A DNA stretch of 64,000 nt from Thermus sp. CCB_US3_UF1 (lineage in GTDB: Bacteria > Deinococcota > Deinococci > Deinococcales > Thermaceae): assembly GCF_000236585.1 (NCBI RefSeq), contig NC_017278.1, forward strand, positions 186,001 through 250,000. The letters are read 5' to 3'. Position 1 is the first letter of the stretch, and each line of letters opens with the position of its first letter. Both the position numbers and the translations under genes were made by a program. This document shows positions 26,272-34,876 of the stretch, one piece after another. The notes below the pieces were generated by a model. That model worked only from the letters and a program-made list of their open reading frames with translations, was not told the DNA's origin and ran no database searches.

Positions 26272-27555
26272 ATGAGAAAGCCCAGCCCGCTTTTTTGGAC
26301 GCTATCCCTCTTGGCCCTTCTGGGAGCCCAGGGCCAGGCCCCCGGGGCAGGGGAGGTCCAGGTGGTGGGGCCCTACGCCCTGCCCCCCACCCCCATCCGG
26401 GCCCTGAACCCCCACCTGCGGGAGGCCGAGGTGCAGGAGGCCTTGCGCCGGGGCTGGCCCGTGGCCGATCGGCCCGCCATCGGCTCGGGGCTTGCCTACC
26501 TGGGGGGTGGGCGTTTCCTGGGCCTCACGGACCGGGGGCCCAACGGGGACTGCCCGGGGGGGAAGTTCTTCCCCCTGCCCCGCTTCGCCCCGGCCTTGGT
26601 CCCCTTCCGCCTGGATGAGGCGGGGAGGGCCATCCGCCTCGAGGCCCCCCTCCTCCTCCGCACCCCGGGCGGCTCCCCCCTCACGGGCCTGCCCAACCGG
26701 GAGGAGGAGGACATCCCCTTTGCCGCCGCCGACTGCAAGGAGAAGCTGCCCCTAGACCCGAGCGGGGTGGACACCGAGGACCTGGCCGTGCTGCCGGGGG
26801 GTAAGGGGTACCTGTTGGTGGAGGAGAACTCCCCCTCCCTCCTCTACGTGGACCCTCGAGGCCGCCTCCTGGTCCGCTATACCCCCGAAGGGGTGCGCTT
26901 CTCCGCCCGCTACCCGGTGCGGGACATCCTCCCCAAGGTCCTGGCCCTGCGCCGCAACAACCGCGGCCTGGAGAACCTGGCCCTCTCCGGGGACGGGAAG
27001 ACGGCCTGGGCCGTCCTGCAAAGCCCCATCGGCTCCACCCGCGACCCCGCCTACGACGCCAGCCTGGTGGCCCGGGCGGTCCGCCTGGACGTCTCCGACC
27101 CCGAGCGGGTCCGGGTGACGGGGATGTACCTGGTGCCCTTCTCCGACCCCAAGGACTACCCCAAGCCCAACCGCCCCCGGGACATGAAGTACTCCGCCGC
27201 CACCTGGGTGGATGGGGAGAAGATCCTCCTCCTGGAGCGGGCCGAGGGCGGGGCCCGGGTCTACCTGGTGGACTTCGCCCAGGCCACGGACCTCCTGGCC
27301 CATCCCAAGGGGGCAAGCCCCGAGCTGGACAGGGCGGGCACGGACTACGCCGCCCTGGGCATCCGCCTGGCCCCAAGGCGGCTTCTCCTGGAGACCTGGC
27401 GCTTCCCCGCCTTTGACACGGACAAGCTGGAGGGCCTGGCCCTCTTGGAGGACGGCAGGACCCTGGCCATCGTCGACGACAACGACTTCGCCATCACGGG
27501 GAAGGAAGGGCCTTCAAGGGCCTGGCTGGTGCGGCTGGCCGAGGGGTTGCGGTAG
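26272..27555 (+). CDS. Exported esterase-like phytase family protein (second of two)
   Basis: 427 residues, signal peptide ending near LLGAQGQAPGA. Same family as the protein at 24329 but clearly divergent: GSGLAYLGGGRFLGLTDRGPNGDCPG, VDTEDLAVLPGGKGYLLVEENSPSLLYVD, NRGLENLALSGDGKTAWAVLQSP and ALVDDND-like closing motif IVDDNDFAI. The acidic residues (TDRGPNGD, EENSPS, DDNDFA) are candidate metal ligands. Presumably a periplasmic or secreted phosphoesterase. The ATG at 26272 has no good ribosome site; with a start of transcription near 26261 the mRNA is almost leaderless, and GTG 26263 is the alternative. Fifteen bases separate it from the nuclease gene, so both probably share the PHO-box-like promoter. 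Confidence 0.8.
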   Translation: MRKPSPLFWTLSLLALLGAQGQAPGAGEVQVVGPYALPPTPIRALNPHLREAEVQEALRRGWPVADRPAIGSGLAYLGGGRFLGLTDRGPNGDCPGGKFFPLPRFAPALVPFRLDEAGRAIRLEAPLLLRTPGGSPLTGLPNREEEDIPFAAADCKEKLPLDPSGVDTEDLAVLPGGKGYLLVEENSPSLLYVDPRGRLLVRYTPEGVRFSARYPVRDILPKVLALRRNNRGLENLALSGDGKTAWAVLQSPIGSTRDPAYDASLVARAVRLDVSDPERVRVTGMYLVPFSDPKDYPKPNRPRDMKYSAATWVDGEKILLLERAEGGARVYLVDFAQATDLLAHPKGASPELDRAGTDYAALGIRLAPRRLLLETWRFPAFDTDKLEGLALLEDGRTLAIVDDNDFAITGKEGPSRAWLVRLAEGLR

Positions 27556-27570
27556 TCCGGAGGATCCCAT

Positions 27571-30500
27571 ATGCGCAAGGTGGGTTGGTTGTGGCTATGG
27601 ACGGTGGGCCTCCTGGCGGCCTGCACGGGCCAGCGTTCCTCCACTGGGGGGGAAACCCCTGTTCGGGTGCTGAACGTTCCAGACACCGTGCAGGCGGTCA
27701 CCTTGGAGGTGAACGGCACCCCCTATCCCGTGGCCCGGGAGGGGGAGGTCTGGACCGCCCGGGTCCGCCTTCCCCAGGGGGAGCATACCTTCATCGCCCG
27801 AGGCCTGGACGCGCCCGGGGGCATCGTGCTCTACAAGGCCCACGAGCGCAAGCGGGTGGTGCCAGGGCAGGAGGTGCGCCTGCGGATGTACCGCCTCACC
27901 TCCGATCTGGAGGTGGAGGTGGAGAACCCTGCCCCTGGGGAAGCCTATCTGGCCAAGGCGGCCGGGGCCATGGCTGCCCTGCCTGGGGGGCGGGGCCTCC
28001 TGCAGGGGGTGCCCACGGGCCGGGGGGTAAGCCTCCTGGTGGAGGCCAGGGACCCCTCGGGGATGCTCCTCCGCCAGGGGACGGCCCAGGTGGACCTCTC
28101 CGAAACCCCCCGTTCCGTGCGGGTGCGGCTTGGGGAGGTGGCCCACGAGCCTCCCCGGGTGCGGCTCGTGGGCCCTGTTCAGGTGGAGAGGGGCCAGGCC
28201 TACACCCTGCGGGTGGAGGCGGAAGACCCCAACCCCCAGGACCGGGGGGTGGTCCTTAGCCGGCTGGCCGTGGAATGGGGGGATGGGGCCAGGGAGGAGG
28301 TGGCCCTCTCCGGGCGGCAGGCGGTGCGGGAACTGGTCCACACCTATACCGCTTCGGGCAGCTACACGGTGAGCGTCCGGGTGGAGAACAGTGCCCGCCT
28401 TGCGGCCCAGGAGAGCCTGGCCCTGGCGGTGCTGGAGCCGGAAACCCCGGTGACCATCGAGCCTGGCCCCGACCTGGCCCGGGTGGCCCTGGCGGTCACG
28501 GGGGCTCCCGAGGGCACCGAGGCCCTCCTGGCGGAGATCACCCCGGAAACCCCTCTGGTGCCCCAGGCCCTCAGGCCCCTGGACCTGAGAAACCGCTACC
28601 AGGTGGCCCTCTTCCCCCAAGGGGGCGCCTGGCGGGGTGGCCTCCACCTCCCCAGGGGCTTGGGCTACCGCCTCCTCCTCCGGGCCCGGGTAGGGGGACA
28701 GGAGGTCCTGTCCAGGGAGGAGGCCTTCCGCACCGACGGGGCCGAGGTGGTCCTGGAGCGGCCCTTCGTCCCTGCCCCCGAGTACGCCTGCCCTGCCCCG
28801 GGGGCGCCCCTGAAGGCCGCCTACGAGGTCCAGGGCCGGGGGGCCCGTAGCCCCCTTGAGGGCCAGACCGTGGCCGTGCGGGGGGTGGTGACCGCCTTCT
28901 TCCCCGGGCTCCAGGGCTTCTTCCTGCAAGACCCAAGGGGGGATGGGGACCCCGCCACCTCCGATGGCCTCTTTGTCTACTACGGCAACACTAGCCTCTC
29001 CCTAACCCCGGGCCAGTACGTGCAGGTGGTGGGCCAGGTGGCCGAGTATGCGGCCAGCGGGGACACCCTGGGCACCCTGACCCAGCTCCGCCTCAGCGGC
29101 CACGCGGTCTGCGGGGAGGCGGGCCTTCCCCAGGCGGTCTCCCTTAGCCTGCCCGCCCAGGACCTCGAGGCCCTGGAGGGGATGCGGGTGCGCCTTTCGG
29201 GCCTCACGGTGACCGAGGTCTACAACCTGGGCCGCTTCGGCGAGCTTACCCTGGCCCCAAGCCGCCTGGTCCACCCCAACGCCGACGGGGATCCCGCCAC
29301 CCGCCTGGATCCCAACACCCCACCCTACCCCGGGCATACCCTGGTCCTGGACGACGCCTCCACCCGGCAAAACCCCAGCCCCATCCCCTACCTGCCCCAG
29401 GGGGGCACCCTGAGGGTGGGGGACCGCCTGGTGGCGGCCGAAGGGGTTCTGGAGTGGCGCTATGGTGCCTACCGCCTCCAGCCCACCCAGGCCCCCACCT
29501 TCCAGGCGGCCAACCCCAGGCCCGCCCCACCTTCTGGGCCAGGCCTCAGGGTGGCCTCCTTCAACCTCTACAACTGGTTCACCACCCTTTCCGGCACCTT
29601 CACCCCCCCGGGGTGCACTACCCCCTTGGACCGGCGCGGGGCCACCAGCCAGCAGGAGCTGGAGCGGCAGCGGGCCAAGCTGGTGGCGGCCCTCACCGCC
29701 CTGGACGCCGACGTGGTGGCCCTCCAGGAAGTGCAAAACAACGGCGCCACGGCCATCCAGGCCCTGGTGGACGCCTTGAACGCCGCCTTGGGCCCCGGCA
29801 CCTACGCCTACGTCCCCGATCCCGAAGGGGGGCTAGGGTGCGACGCCATCAAGGTGGGCTTCATCTACAAGCCCGCCCGGGTGGAGCCCGTGGGCGCCCC
29901 CAAGGCCCTGCAAAGCCCCACCTTTGAGCGCTACCCCCTGGCCCAGGCCTTCCGGGACAAGGCCACCGGGGGGGTCTTCACCGCGGTGAGCGTCCACCTG
30001 AAGAGCAAGGGAGGCTGCGACCCCTCCGACCCCGACACCGGCCAGGGGTGCTGGAACCGCCGCCGCACCGCCCAGGCCCAGGCCCTGGCCGGCTGGGTGG
30101 ACACCCTGAAGGCCGTGGACCCAGACGTGGTGGTGCTTGGGGATTTCAACGCCTACGAGGAGGAAGACCCCCTGGCCCTCCTCAGGGGCCGGGGCCTGGT
30201 CCCCCTCCTTTCCGGCCACCACACCTACGTCTACATGGGGCTTTCCGGGGCCCTGGACCACGCCTACGCCACCCCCAGCCTCTCCGCCCAGGTGCGGGGG
30301 GCCTTGGCCTGGGCCATCAACGCCGAGGAGCCCAGGGTCCTGGACTACACCTTGGCCAACAAGCCGGACGACCGCTTCGCCCCTGACCCTTACCGCTCCA
30401 GCGACCACAACCCCCTTCTCCTCCGCCTGGAGCTCGCCCCCGACCGGCCGCCTTGCGCCGGGGAGGGGGCGCGGGTGGTCATCAACGAGTTCCGCTTCCG

Positions 30501-30987
30501 GGGCCCTAGTGGCGGCAACGACGAGTTCATCGAGCTCTTCAACCGCTCCTGTACCCCCGTAAACCTCGGGGGGTGGAAGGTGCAGGGGTTGAGCGGAACG
30601 GGCTCCACCTGGAGCGACCGCGCCACCCTCGCCAACGTCACCCTGGAACCCGGCCAGTACTACCTGCTCGCCAACACCAGCAGCGGGGGTTACAGCCTGG
30701 GCGTGGCTCCCGACCAGACCTACACCACCGGCATAAGCGACAACCGGGCCGTGCGCTTGCTGGATGCCGGAGGGCAGGTGGTGGACCTGGTGGGCTTCGC
30801 TTCCAGCGGCCAGTTCGAGGGCCAGGGCCTGGCGGACGGCCCCACGTCCAGCACCGGGTTGGGCCAGATCAGCTGGAAGCGGATCCCCTCCGGCAAGGAC
30901 ACGGACAACAACCTCCAGGACTTCCAGTTCGGCCAGGGGTGGGCCAACCCGCAGAACCGCCAAAGCCCCCTCTACGGGGATAACTAG
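27571..30987 (+). CDS. Large surface lipoprotein nuclease (ExeM/NucH-like) with lamin-tail domain
   Basis: 1138 residues. A lipoprotein signal with lipobox LLAAC starts it. Beta-rich Ig/PKD-like modules follow (PKD pattern near residues 200-290, ending HTYTASGSYTVSVRVENSA). An OB-fold of the ExeM type is near 425-560 (GQTVAVRGVVTAFFPGLQGFFLQDP). The endonuclease/exonuclease/phosphatase domain (about 655-960) has FNLYNWF, VVALQEVQNN, VVVLGDFNAYEE and SSDHNPLLL. A lamin-tail domain closes it (VVINEFRFRGPSGGNDEFIELFNRSC). Such proteins degrade extracellular DNA; in this context the likely benefit is phosphate and nucleosides. It probably shares a transcript with the preceding phytase-esterase-like gene. 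Confidence 0.88.
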   Translation: MRKVGWLWLWTVGLLAACTGQRSSTGGETPVRVLNVPDTVQAVTLEVNGTPYPVAREGEVWTARVRLPQGEHTFIARGLDAPGGIVLYKAHERKRVVPGQEVRLRMYRLTSDLEVEVENPAPGEAYLAKAAGAMAALPGGRGLLQGVPTGRGVSLLVEARDPSGMLLRQGTAQVDLSETPRSVRVRLGEVAHEPPRVRLVGPVQVERGQAYTLRVEAEDPNPQDRGVVLSRLAVEWGDGAREEVALSGRQAVRELVHTYTASGSYTVSVRVENSARLAAQESLALAVLEPETPVTIEPGPDLARVALAVTGAPEGTEALLAEITPETPLVPQALRPLDLRNRYQVALFPQGGAWRGGLHLPRGLGYRLLLRARVGGQEVLSREEAFRTDGAEVVLERPFVPAPEYACPAPGAPLKAAYEVQGRGARSPLEGQTVAVRGVVTAFFPGLQGFFLQDPRGDGDPATSDGLFVYYGNTSLSLTPGQYVQVVGQVAEYAASGDTLGTLTQLRLSGHAVCGEAGLPQAVSLSLPAQDLEALEGMRVRLSGLTVTEVYNLGRFGELTLAPSRLVHPNADGDPATRLDPNTPPYPGHTLVLDDASTRQNPSPIPYLPQGGTLRVGDRLVAAEGVLEWRYGAYRLQPTQAPTFQAANPRPAPPSGPGLRVASFNLYNWFTTLSGTFTPPGCTTPLDRRGATSQQELERQRAKLVAALTALDADVVALQEVQNNGATAIQALVDALNAALGPGTYAYVPDPEGGLGCDAIKVGFIYKPARVEPVGAPKALQSPTFERYPLAQAFRDKATGGVFTAVSVHLKSKGGCDPSDPDTGQGCWNRRRTAQAQALAGWVDTLKAVDPDVVVLGDFNAYEEEDPLALLRGRGLVPLLSGHHTYVYMGLSGALDHAYATPSLSAQVRGALAWAINAEEPRVLDYTLANKPDDRFAPDPYRSSDHNPLLLRLELAPDRPPCAGEGARVVINEFRFRGPSGGNDEFIELFNRSCTPVNLGGWKVQGLSGTGSTWSDRATLANVTLEPGQYYLLANTSSGGYSLGVAPDQTYTTGISDNRAVRLLDAGGQVVDLVGFASSGQFEGQGLADGPTSSTGLGQISWKRIPSGKDTDNNLQDFQFGQGWANPQNRQSPLYGDN

Positions 30988-31002
30988 CCCTGCCTCTGCC
31001 GC

Positions 31003-31028
31003 GGAGGGGGCCCTGCGGGGCCCCCTCC
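31003..31028 (+). terminator. GC-rich hairpin after the nuclease gene
   Basis: Perfect 11-bp stem GGAGGGGGCCC / GGGCCCCCTCC with a TGCG loop, 15 bases after the stop. No T tract, so termination may be inefficient. Confidence 0.5.
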
Positions 31029-31071
31029 CGGCCTCTGGCCCCTCCGGGGGCCGGGGAGGCGGGGCAACCCC

Positions 31072-31101
31072 TTGACAAAAGCAAGCATAAACGATTACAA
31101 T
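31072..31101 (+). promoter_or_regulatory. Sigma-A promoter of the DeoR sugar operon
   Basis: -35 TTGACA (31072-31077), 18-bp spacer, -10 TACAAT (31096-31101). Transcription should start near 31108, six bases before the ATG at 31114, giving an essentially leaderless first gene. Strongest promoter consensus in the window. Confidence 0.8.
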
Positions 31102-31104
31102 TGC
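31081..31104. promoter_or_regulatory. Palindromic operator overlapping the promoter
   Basis: A 24-bp imperfect palindrome GCAA-N3-TAA-N-CG-N-TTA-N3-TTGC spans the spacer and -10 of the promoter. Placement predicts repression by the DeoR-family protein encoded directly downstream. Confidence 0.55.
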
Positions 31105-31113
31105 GCAAAACCC

Positions 31114-31854
31114 ATGCCCCTGGCCACCCTAAGACGGCAGAACCTGCTGGAGCTTCTCCGCCAGCACCGCGGCCTCAGCACCAAGGAGCTGGCCCGGCGC
31201 CTGGGCGTCTCCGAGGCCACGGTGCGCCGGGACCTGGCCGCCCTGGCCCGGCAGGGCCTCCTCCAGCGGGAACACGGGGGGGCCATCGCCCCCGAGGCCG
31301 AGCCCCCCTACGCGGAAAAGCTCGCCCGGAACCGGGAGGCCAAGGAGGCCATCGCCCAAAGGGCAGCCCTTCTCGTGCCCGATGGGGCCACGGTGGTCCT
31401 GGACTCGGGGACCACCCTCCTGGCCCTGGCCCGGCTCCTTTCGGGGCGGCCCCTGAGGGCCATCGCCCTGGACCTGCCCATCGCCCAGGCCCTGGCCCAG
31501 GGGGAGACGGAGGTCCTCTTGGCGGGAGGCCGGGTGCGCAACGGCTTTTTCAGCCTGGTGGGCCCCTGGGCGGAGGAGCTTTTGGGAAGGGTGCGGGCGG
31601 ACCTCTTCTTCCTGGGGGCCGACGCCTTTGACCCCGAGGGGGTGACCAACCACACCTTTGAGGAGGCGGCGGTGAAGCGGAAGGCCATGGAGGTGAGCCG
31701 GAAGACGGTGCTCCTGGCGGACGGGAGCAAGTGGGGGAAGCGGGCCCCCGCCTTCGTGACCCCCCTTTCGGCCCTGGAGCGGGTGATCACCGATCTGGAG
31801 GACCCCACCCTGGAGGCCTTGGTACCCGTGGAGGTGGTGCGTGGAGCGCTTTGA
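31114..31854 (+). CDS. DeoR-family transcriptional regulator
   Basis: 246 residues, normal for DeoR. N-terminal HTH: RRQNLLELLRQHRGLSTKELARRLGVSEATVRRDLAALARQGLLQREHGGAI, the classic DeoR signature. The C-terminal sugar-phosphate-sensing domain has DSGTTLLALARLL, LLAGGRVRNGFFSLVGP and FLGADAFDPEGVTNHTFEEAAVKRKAM. Predicted repressor of the downstream catabolic operon and of itself, released by a phosphorylated sugar, perhaps the kinase product. The ATG at 31114 was chosen because the promoter -10 ends 12 bases upstream; the longer frame from 31072 would start inside the -35. It overlaps the next gene by 14 bases. Confidence 0.88.
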   Translation: MPLATLRRQNLLELLRQHRGLSTKELARRLGVSEATVRRDLAALARQGLLQREHGGAIAPEAEPPYAEKLARNREAKEAIAQRAALLVPDGATVVLDSGTTLLALARLLSGRPLRAIALDLPIAQALAQGETEVLLAGGRVRNGFFSLVGPWAEELLGRVRADLFFLGADAFDPEGVTNHTFEEAAVKRKAMEVSRKTVLLADGSKWGKRAPAFVTPLSALERVITDLEDPTLEALVPVEVVRGAL

Positions 31855-32641
31855 AGCCCTCTTTGGCCCCAAGCCCGTGATCGCCATGGTGCACCTCCGG
31901 GCCCTTCCCGGCACCCCCCTGTACGAGGGGGACCTGGAGGGGATCGTGGAGGCGGCCCGGCGCGACCTCCTGGCCCTGCAAGAGGCCGGGGTGGACGCGG
32001 TGATGTTCGGCAACGAGAACGACCGTCCCTACCAGCTTAGGGTGGACCCCGCCAGCACCGCCACCATGGCCTACGTGATCGGCCGGCTGCGGGGGGAGAT
32101 CCGGGTCCCCTTCGGGGTGGATGTCCTCTGGGACCCCCTGGCCACCATGGCCCTGGCGGCGGCCACGGGGGCGGCCTTTGCCCGGGAGATCTTCACCGGG
32201 GTCTACGGCTCGGACATGGGGCTCTGGCAGGGGCGGGCGGGGGAGGCCTTGCGCTACCGCCGGCTTCTTGGCCGGGAGGACCTCTTTCTCCTCTACAACG
32301 TTTCGGCGGAGTTTGCCTCTCCACTGGATGCCCGCACCCTCCCCGAGCGGGCGAGAAGCGCGGTCTTCTCCAGCCTGGCCGACGCCGTCCTGGTCTCGGG
32401 GCCCATGACGGGGGAGGGGGTGGCCCTGGAACACCTCCGGGCGGTGAAGGAGGCCCTGCCTGGGGTGCCCGTTCTGGCCAACACCGGGGTGCGGCACGAG
32501 ACCGTGGCCGAGATCCTGGGGGTGGCGGACGGGGTCATCGTGGGCACGGCCCTGAAGCGGGACGGCGTCACCTGGAACGAGGTGGACCCCGAGCGGGCCA
32601 GGGCCTTCATGGACCGGGTGCGGGAGGCCAGGGGGCGGTGA
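31841..32641 (+). CDS. BtpA/SgcQ-family TIM-barrel protein
   Basis: 266 residues. Opens with KPVIAMVHLRALPGTPLY and continues DAVMFGNENDRPY, FGVDVLWDP, GLWQGRAGEALRYRR, DAVLVSGPMTGEGV and VLANTGVRHETVAEIL, all BtpA-family hallmarks with the phosphate-binding loop of a TIM barrel at the end. BtpA was named for photosystem I biogenesis in cyanobacteria, but in other bacteria (SgcQ) relatives sit in sugar operons and probably act as aldolase-, isomerase- or epimerase-like enzymes on phosphorylated intermediates. Here it lies between the regulator and a sugar kinase, supporting an enzymatic role. GTG 31841 overlaps the regulator gene. Reaction unknown. Confidence 0.82.
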   Translation: MERFEALFGPKPVIAMVHLRALPGTPLYEGDLEGIVEAARRDLLALQEAGVDAVMFGNENDRPYQLRVDPASTATMAYVIGRLRGEIRVPFGVDVLWDPLATMALAAATGAAFAREIFTGVYGSDMGLWQGRAGEALRYRRLLGREDLFLLYNVSAEFASPLDARTLPERARSAVFSSLADAVLVSGPMTGEGVALEHLRAVKEALPGVPVLANTGVRHETVAEILGVADGVIVGTALKRDGVTWNEVDPERARAFMDRVREARGR

Positions 32642-34113
32642 TGGTCCTGGGCGTGGACATCGGCACCACGGGGGTGAAGGCCCTCCTCCTCTCCGAGGAG
32701 GGAAGGGTGCTGGCCGAGGCCGAACACCCCCATGCCCTCCGTGCCCCGGCCCCGGGCTTCGCCGAGGAGGACCCCGAGGACTGGTGGCAGGGCCTCAGGG
32801 CCACCCTGGCCCGCCTCCTGGAGGGGCGGGACAAGGCCTCCCTCAGGGCCATAGGCCTTTCCGGGATGGTCCCCGCCCTGGTCCTTCACGACGGGGAGGG
32901 CAGGCCCTTAAGGCCTTCCCTGCAGCAGAACGACGCCCGGGCGGTGCGGGAGATCCGGGAGCTGGAGGCCCACTTCGGAAACCAGTGGCTCTTCGCCCGC
33001 ACCGGGGCCACCTGGAACCAGCAGGTCCTGGCCCCCAAGCTCCTCTGGCTGAGGCGGCACGAGCCCCAGGCCTTCGCCCAGGCCCGCTGGATCTCGGGCT
33101 CCTACGAGCACCTGGCCTTCCGCCTCACGGGGGAGCGCTACCAGGAGGCCAACTGGGCCCTGGAGTCTGGCCTTTGGGACCCCAAGGCGGAGGCCTGGCT
33201 GGCCGAGGTGCTGGCCTATGTGGGCCTCGAGCCGGACCGCCTCGGCCCCGTGCGCCGGCCCCACGAGGGGGTGGGGGAGGTGACGGGGGAGGCGGCCCGG
33301 GCCACGGGCCTCCCCAAGGGCCTCCCCGTCATCGCGGGGAGCGCGGACCACATCGCCGCCGCCCTGGCCTCGGGGCTCAAGGAGCCGGGGGAGGCGGTGG
33401 TGAAGCTGGGCGGGGCGGGGGACTTCCTCTACGCCATCGACCGCTTCGCCCCGGTCCCCGAGCTCTTCATCGACTTCCACGACCTGCCCGGGCTTTTCGT
33501 GATCAACGGGTGCATGGCCACCACGGGAAGCCTCCTCAAGTGGTTCCAAGGGGCCTTCCGCCCCGGGGTGGGGTTTGCCCAGCTGGACGCGGAGGCGGAG
33601 GGGATCCCCCCCGGGAGCCAGGGCCTGGTGGTCCTCCCCTACTTCCTGGGGGAGAAGACCCCCATCCACGACCCCGAGGCCCGGGGCACGGTGGTGGGGC
33701 TCACCCTGAGCCACACCCCGGCCCACCTCTGGCGGGCCCTCCTGGAGGCGGTGGCCTACGCCTTCCGCCACCACCTGGAGGTCCTCGAGGCCCGCGGCCA
33801 CCGGGTGGAGCGGCTCTTCGTCATGGACGGGGGGGCAAGGAGCCCCCTCTGGCGGAGGATCCTGGCCTCGGTGCTGGAAAGGCCCCTGGAGCGCCTCCTA
33901 GGCGGGGAGCGGGGAAGCGCCTACGGCACCGCCTTCCTGGCCGGGGTGGCGGCGGGGCTTTGGGGCTTTGCCGACCTAAGGCGGGAGGTGGCGGAGGTGA
34001 CGGAACCCGAGCCCACCTGGATCCCCCCCTACCGGGAGCTCTACGGGGTCTACCGGGAGGTTTACCAGAGGCTCAAGGACCTCTACCCCAGGCTGGGAGG
34101 TGGGTATGCCTAA
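32641..34113 (+). CDS. FGGY-family carbohydrate kinase
   Basis: 490 residues, the usual FGGY size. The N-terminal ATP-site motif LGVDIGTTGVKALLLSEEGRVLAE, SLQQNDARAVREI, GSADHIAAALASGL with the following GGAGDFLYAI, and the C-terminal VMDGGARSPLWRRILASVLERPL are typical. It phosphorylates a sugar or polyol imported by the operon's ABC system; nearest characterised groups are xylulokinase-like. The ATG at 32641 shares one base with the BtpA stop (TGATG), so translation is coupled. Substrate not deducible from sequence. Confidence 0.85.
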   Translation: MVLGVDIGTTGVKALLLSEEGRVLAEAEHPHALRAPAPGFAEEDPEDWWQGLRATLARLLEGRDKASLRAIGLSGMVPALVLHDGEGRPLRPSLQQNDARAVREIRELEAHFGNQWLFARTGATWNQQVLAPKLLWLRRHEPQAFAQARWISGSYEHLAFRLTGERYQEANWALESGLWDPKAEAWLAEVLAYVGLEPDRLGPVRRPHEGVGEVTGEAARATGLPKGLPVIAGSADHIAAALASGLKEPGEAVVKLGGAGDFLYAIDRFAPVPELFIDFHDLPGLFVINGCMATTGSLLKWFQGAFRPGVGFAQLDAEAEGIPPGSQGLVVLPYFLGEKTPIHDPEARGTVVGLTLSHTPAHLWRALLEAVAYAFRHHLEVLEARGHRVERLFVMDGGARSPLWRRILASVLERPLERLLGGERGSAYGTAFLAGVAAGLWGFADLRREVAEVTEPEPTWIPPYRELYGVYREVYQRLKDLYPRLGGGYA

Positions 34114-34876
34114 CGCCTTGGTGACGGGGGCGGGCACCGGCATCGGCCGGGCCATCGCCGAGCGGCTGGTGCGGGATGGGTTCAAGGTCTGGGTCACGGA
34201 CCTTAAGGAGGAGTGGGCCCAGGAGGTGGGGGAGGCCCTGGGCATGCCCCACCTCAAGGTGGACGTGACCAGGCGGACCGACCTGGAGCAGGCCCGGGAA
34301 CGGGTCTATGCCGAGGATGGCCGCCTGGACCTCCTGGTGGCCAACGCCGGGGTTTCCACCATGAACCCCTTCCTGGACCTCACCGAGGAGGAGTGGGACT
34401 TCAACTTTGCCGTGAACGCCAAGGGCACCTTCCTCACCCTGCAGACCTTCGCCCGGGCCATGGTGGCCCAGCCCCCCATGCCCGGCCGGGGGGTGCGGGG
34501 CAAGCTGGTGGCCATCGCCTCCATGGCCGCCCGCCAGGCCGCTCCCCTTCTCGCCCACTACTCCGCCAGCAAGTTCGCTGTCCTGGGCCTGGTCCAGGCA
34601 GCGGCCAAGGAGCTTGCCCCCTACCGCATCACGGTCAACGCGGTGAACCCGGGCTTCGTGCGCACCTCCATGCAGGAGCGGGAGGTGGCCTGGGAGGCCA
34701 GGCTTCGGGGCCTCACCCCGGAGGAGGTGGTCCAGGACTACCTGCGCCAGACCCCCTTGGGCCGCCTCGAGGCCCCCGAGGACGTGGCCGGGGTGGTGAG
34801 CTTCCTGGCGGGCCCCGATGCGGACTTCATCACCGGGGAGGCGGTGGAGGTGAACGGCGGTGCCTGGATCTTCTAG
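34106..34876 (+). CDS. Short-chain dehydrogenase/reductase (polyol or sugar dehydrogenase)
   Basis: 256 residues, classical SDR. Cofactor site VTGAGTGIGRAIAERL with an Asp after the second strand (WVTDLKEE), which favours NAD over NADP. NAG motif LLVANAGVS, active site Ser in IASMAARQAAP and YSASK (Tyr-x3-Lys), and PGFVRTSM. Likely oxidises a polyol or sugar taken up by the operon, before or after the kinase. ATG 34106 overlaps the kinase stop by 8 bases and has a GGGAGGTGGG site just upstream. Its 3' end overlaps the permease start by 17 bases. Confidence 0.87.
   Translation: MPNALVTGAGTGIGRAIAERLVRDGFKVWVTDLKEEWAQEVGEALGMPHLKVDVTRRTDLEQARERVYAEDGRLDLLVANAGVSTMNPFLDLTEEEWDFNFAVNAKGTFLTLQTFARAMVAQPPMPGRGVRGKLVAIASMAARQAAPLLAHYSASKFAVLGLVQAAAKELAPYRITVNAVNPGFVRTSMQEREVAWEARLRGLTPEEVVQDYLRQTPLGRLEAPEDVAGVVSFLAGPDADFITGEAVEVNGGAWIF

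Noticed and set aside
27595-28929. 444-codon minus-strand ORF opposite the nuclease gene
   Set aside because: Antisense shadow of a confident lipoprotein nuclease gene; low-complexity G/P/H-rich translation.
31072-31113. Earlier start of the DeoR gene at 31072
   Set aside because: That start lies within the -35 hexamer of a strong promoter; the ATG at 31114 begins the standard DeoR N-terminus.
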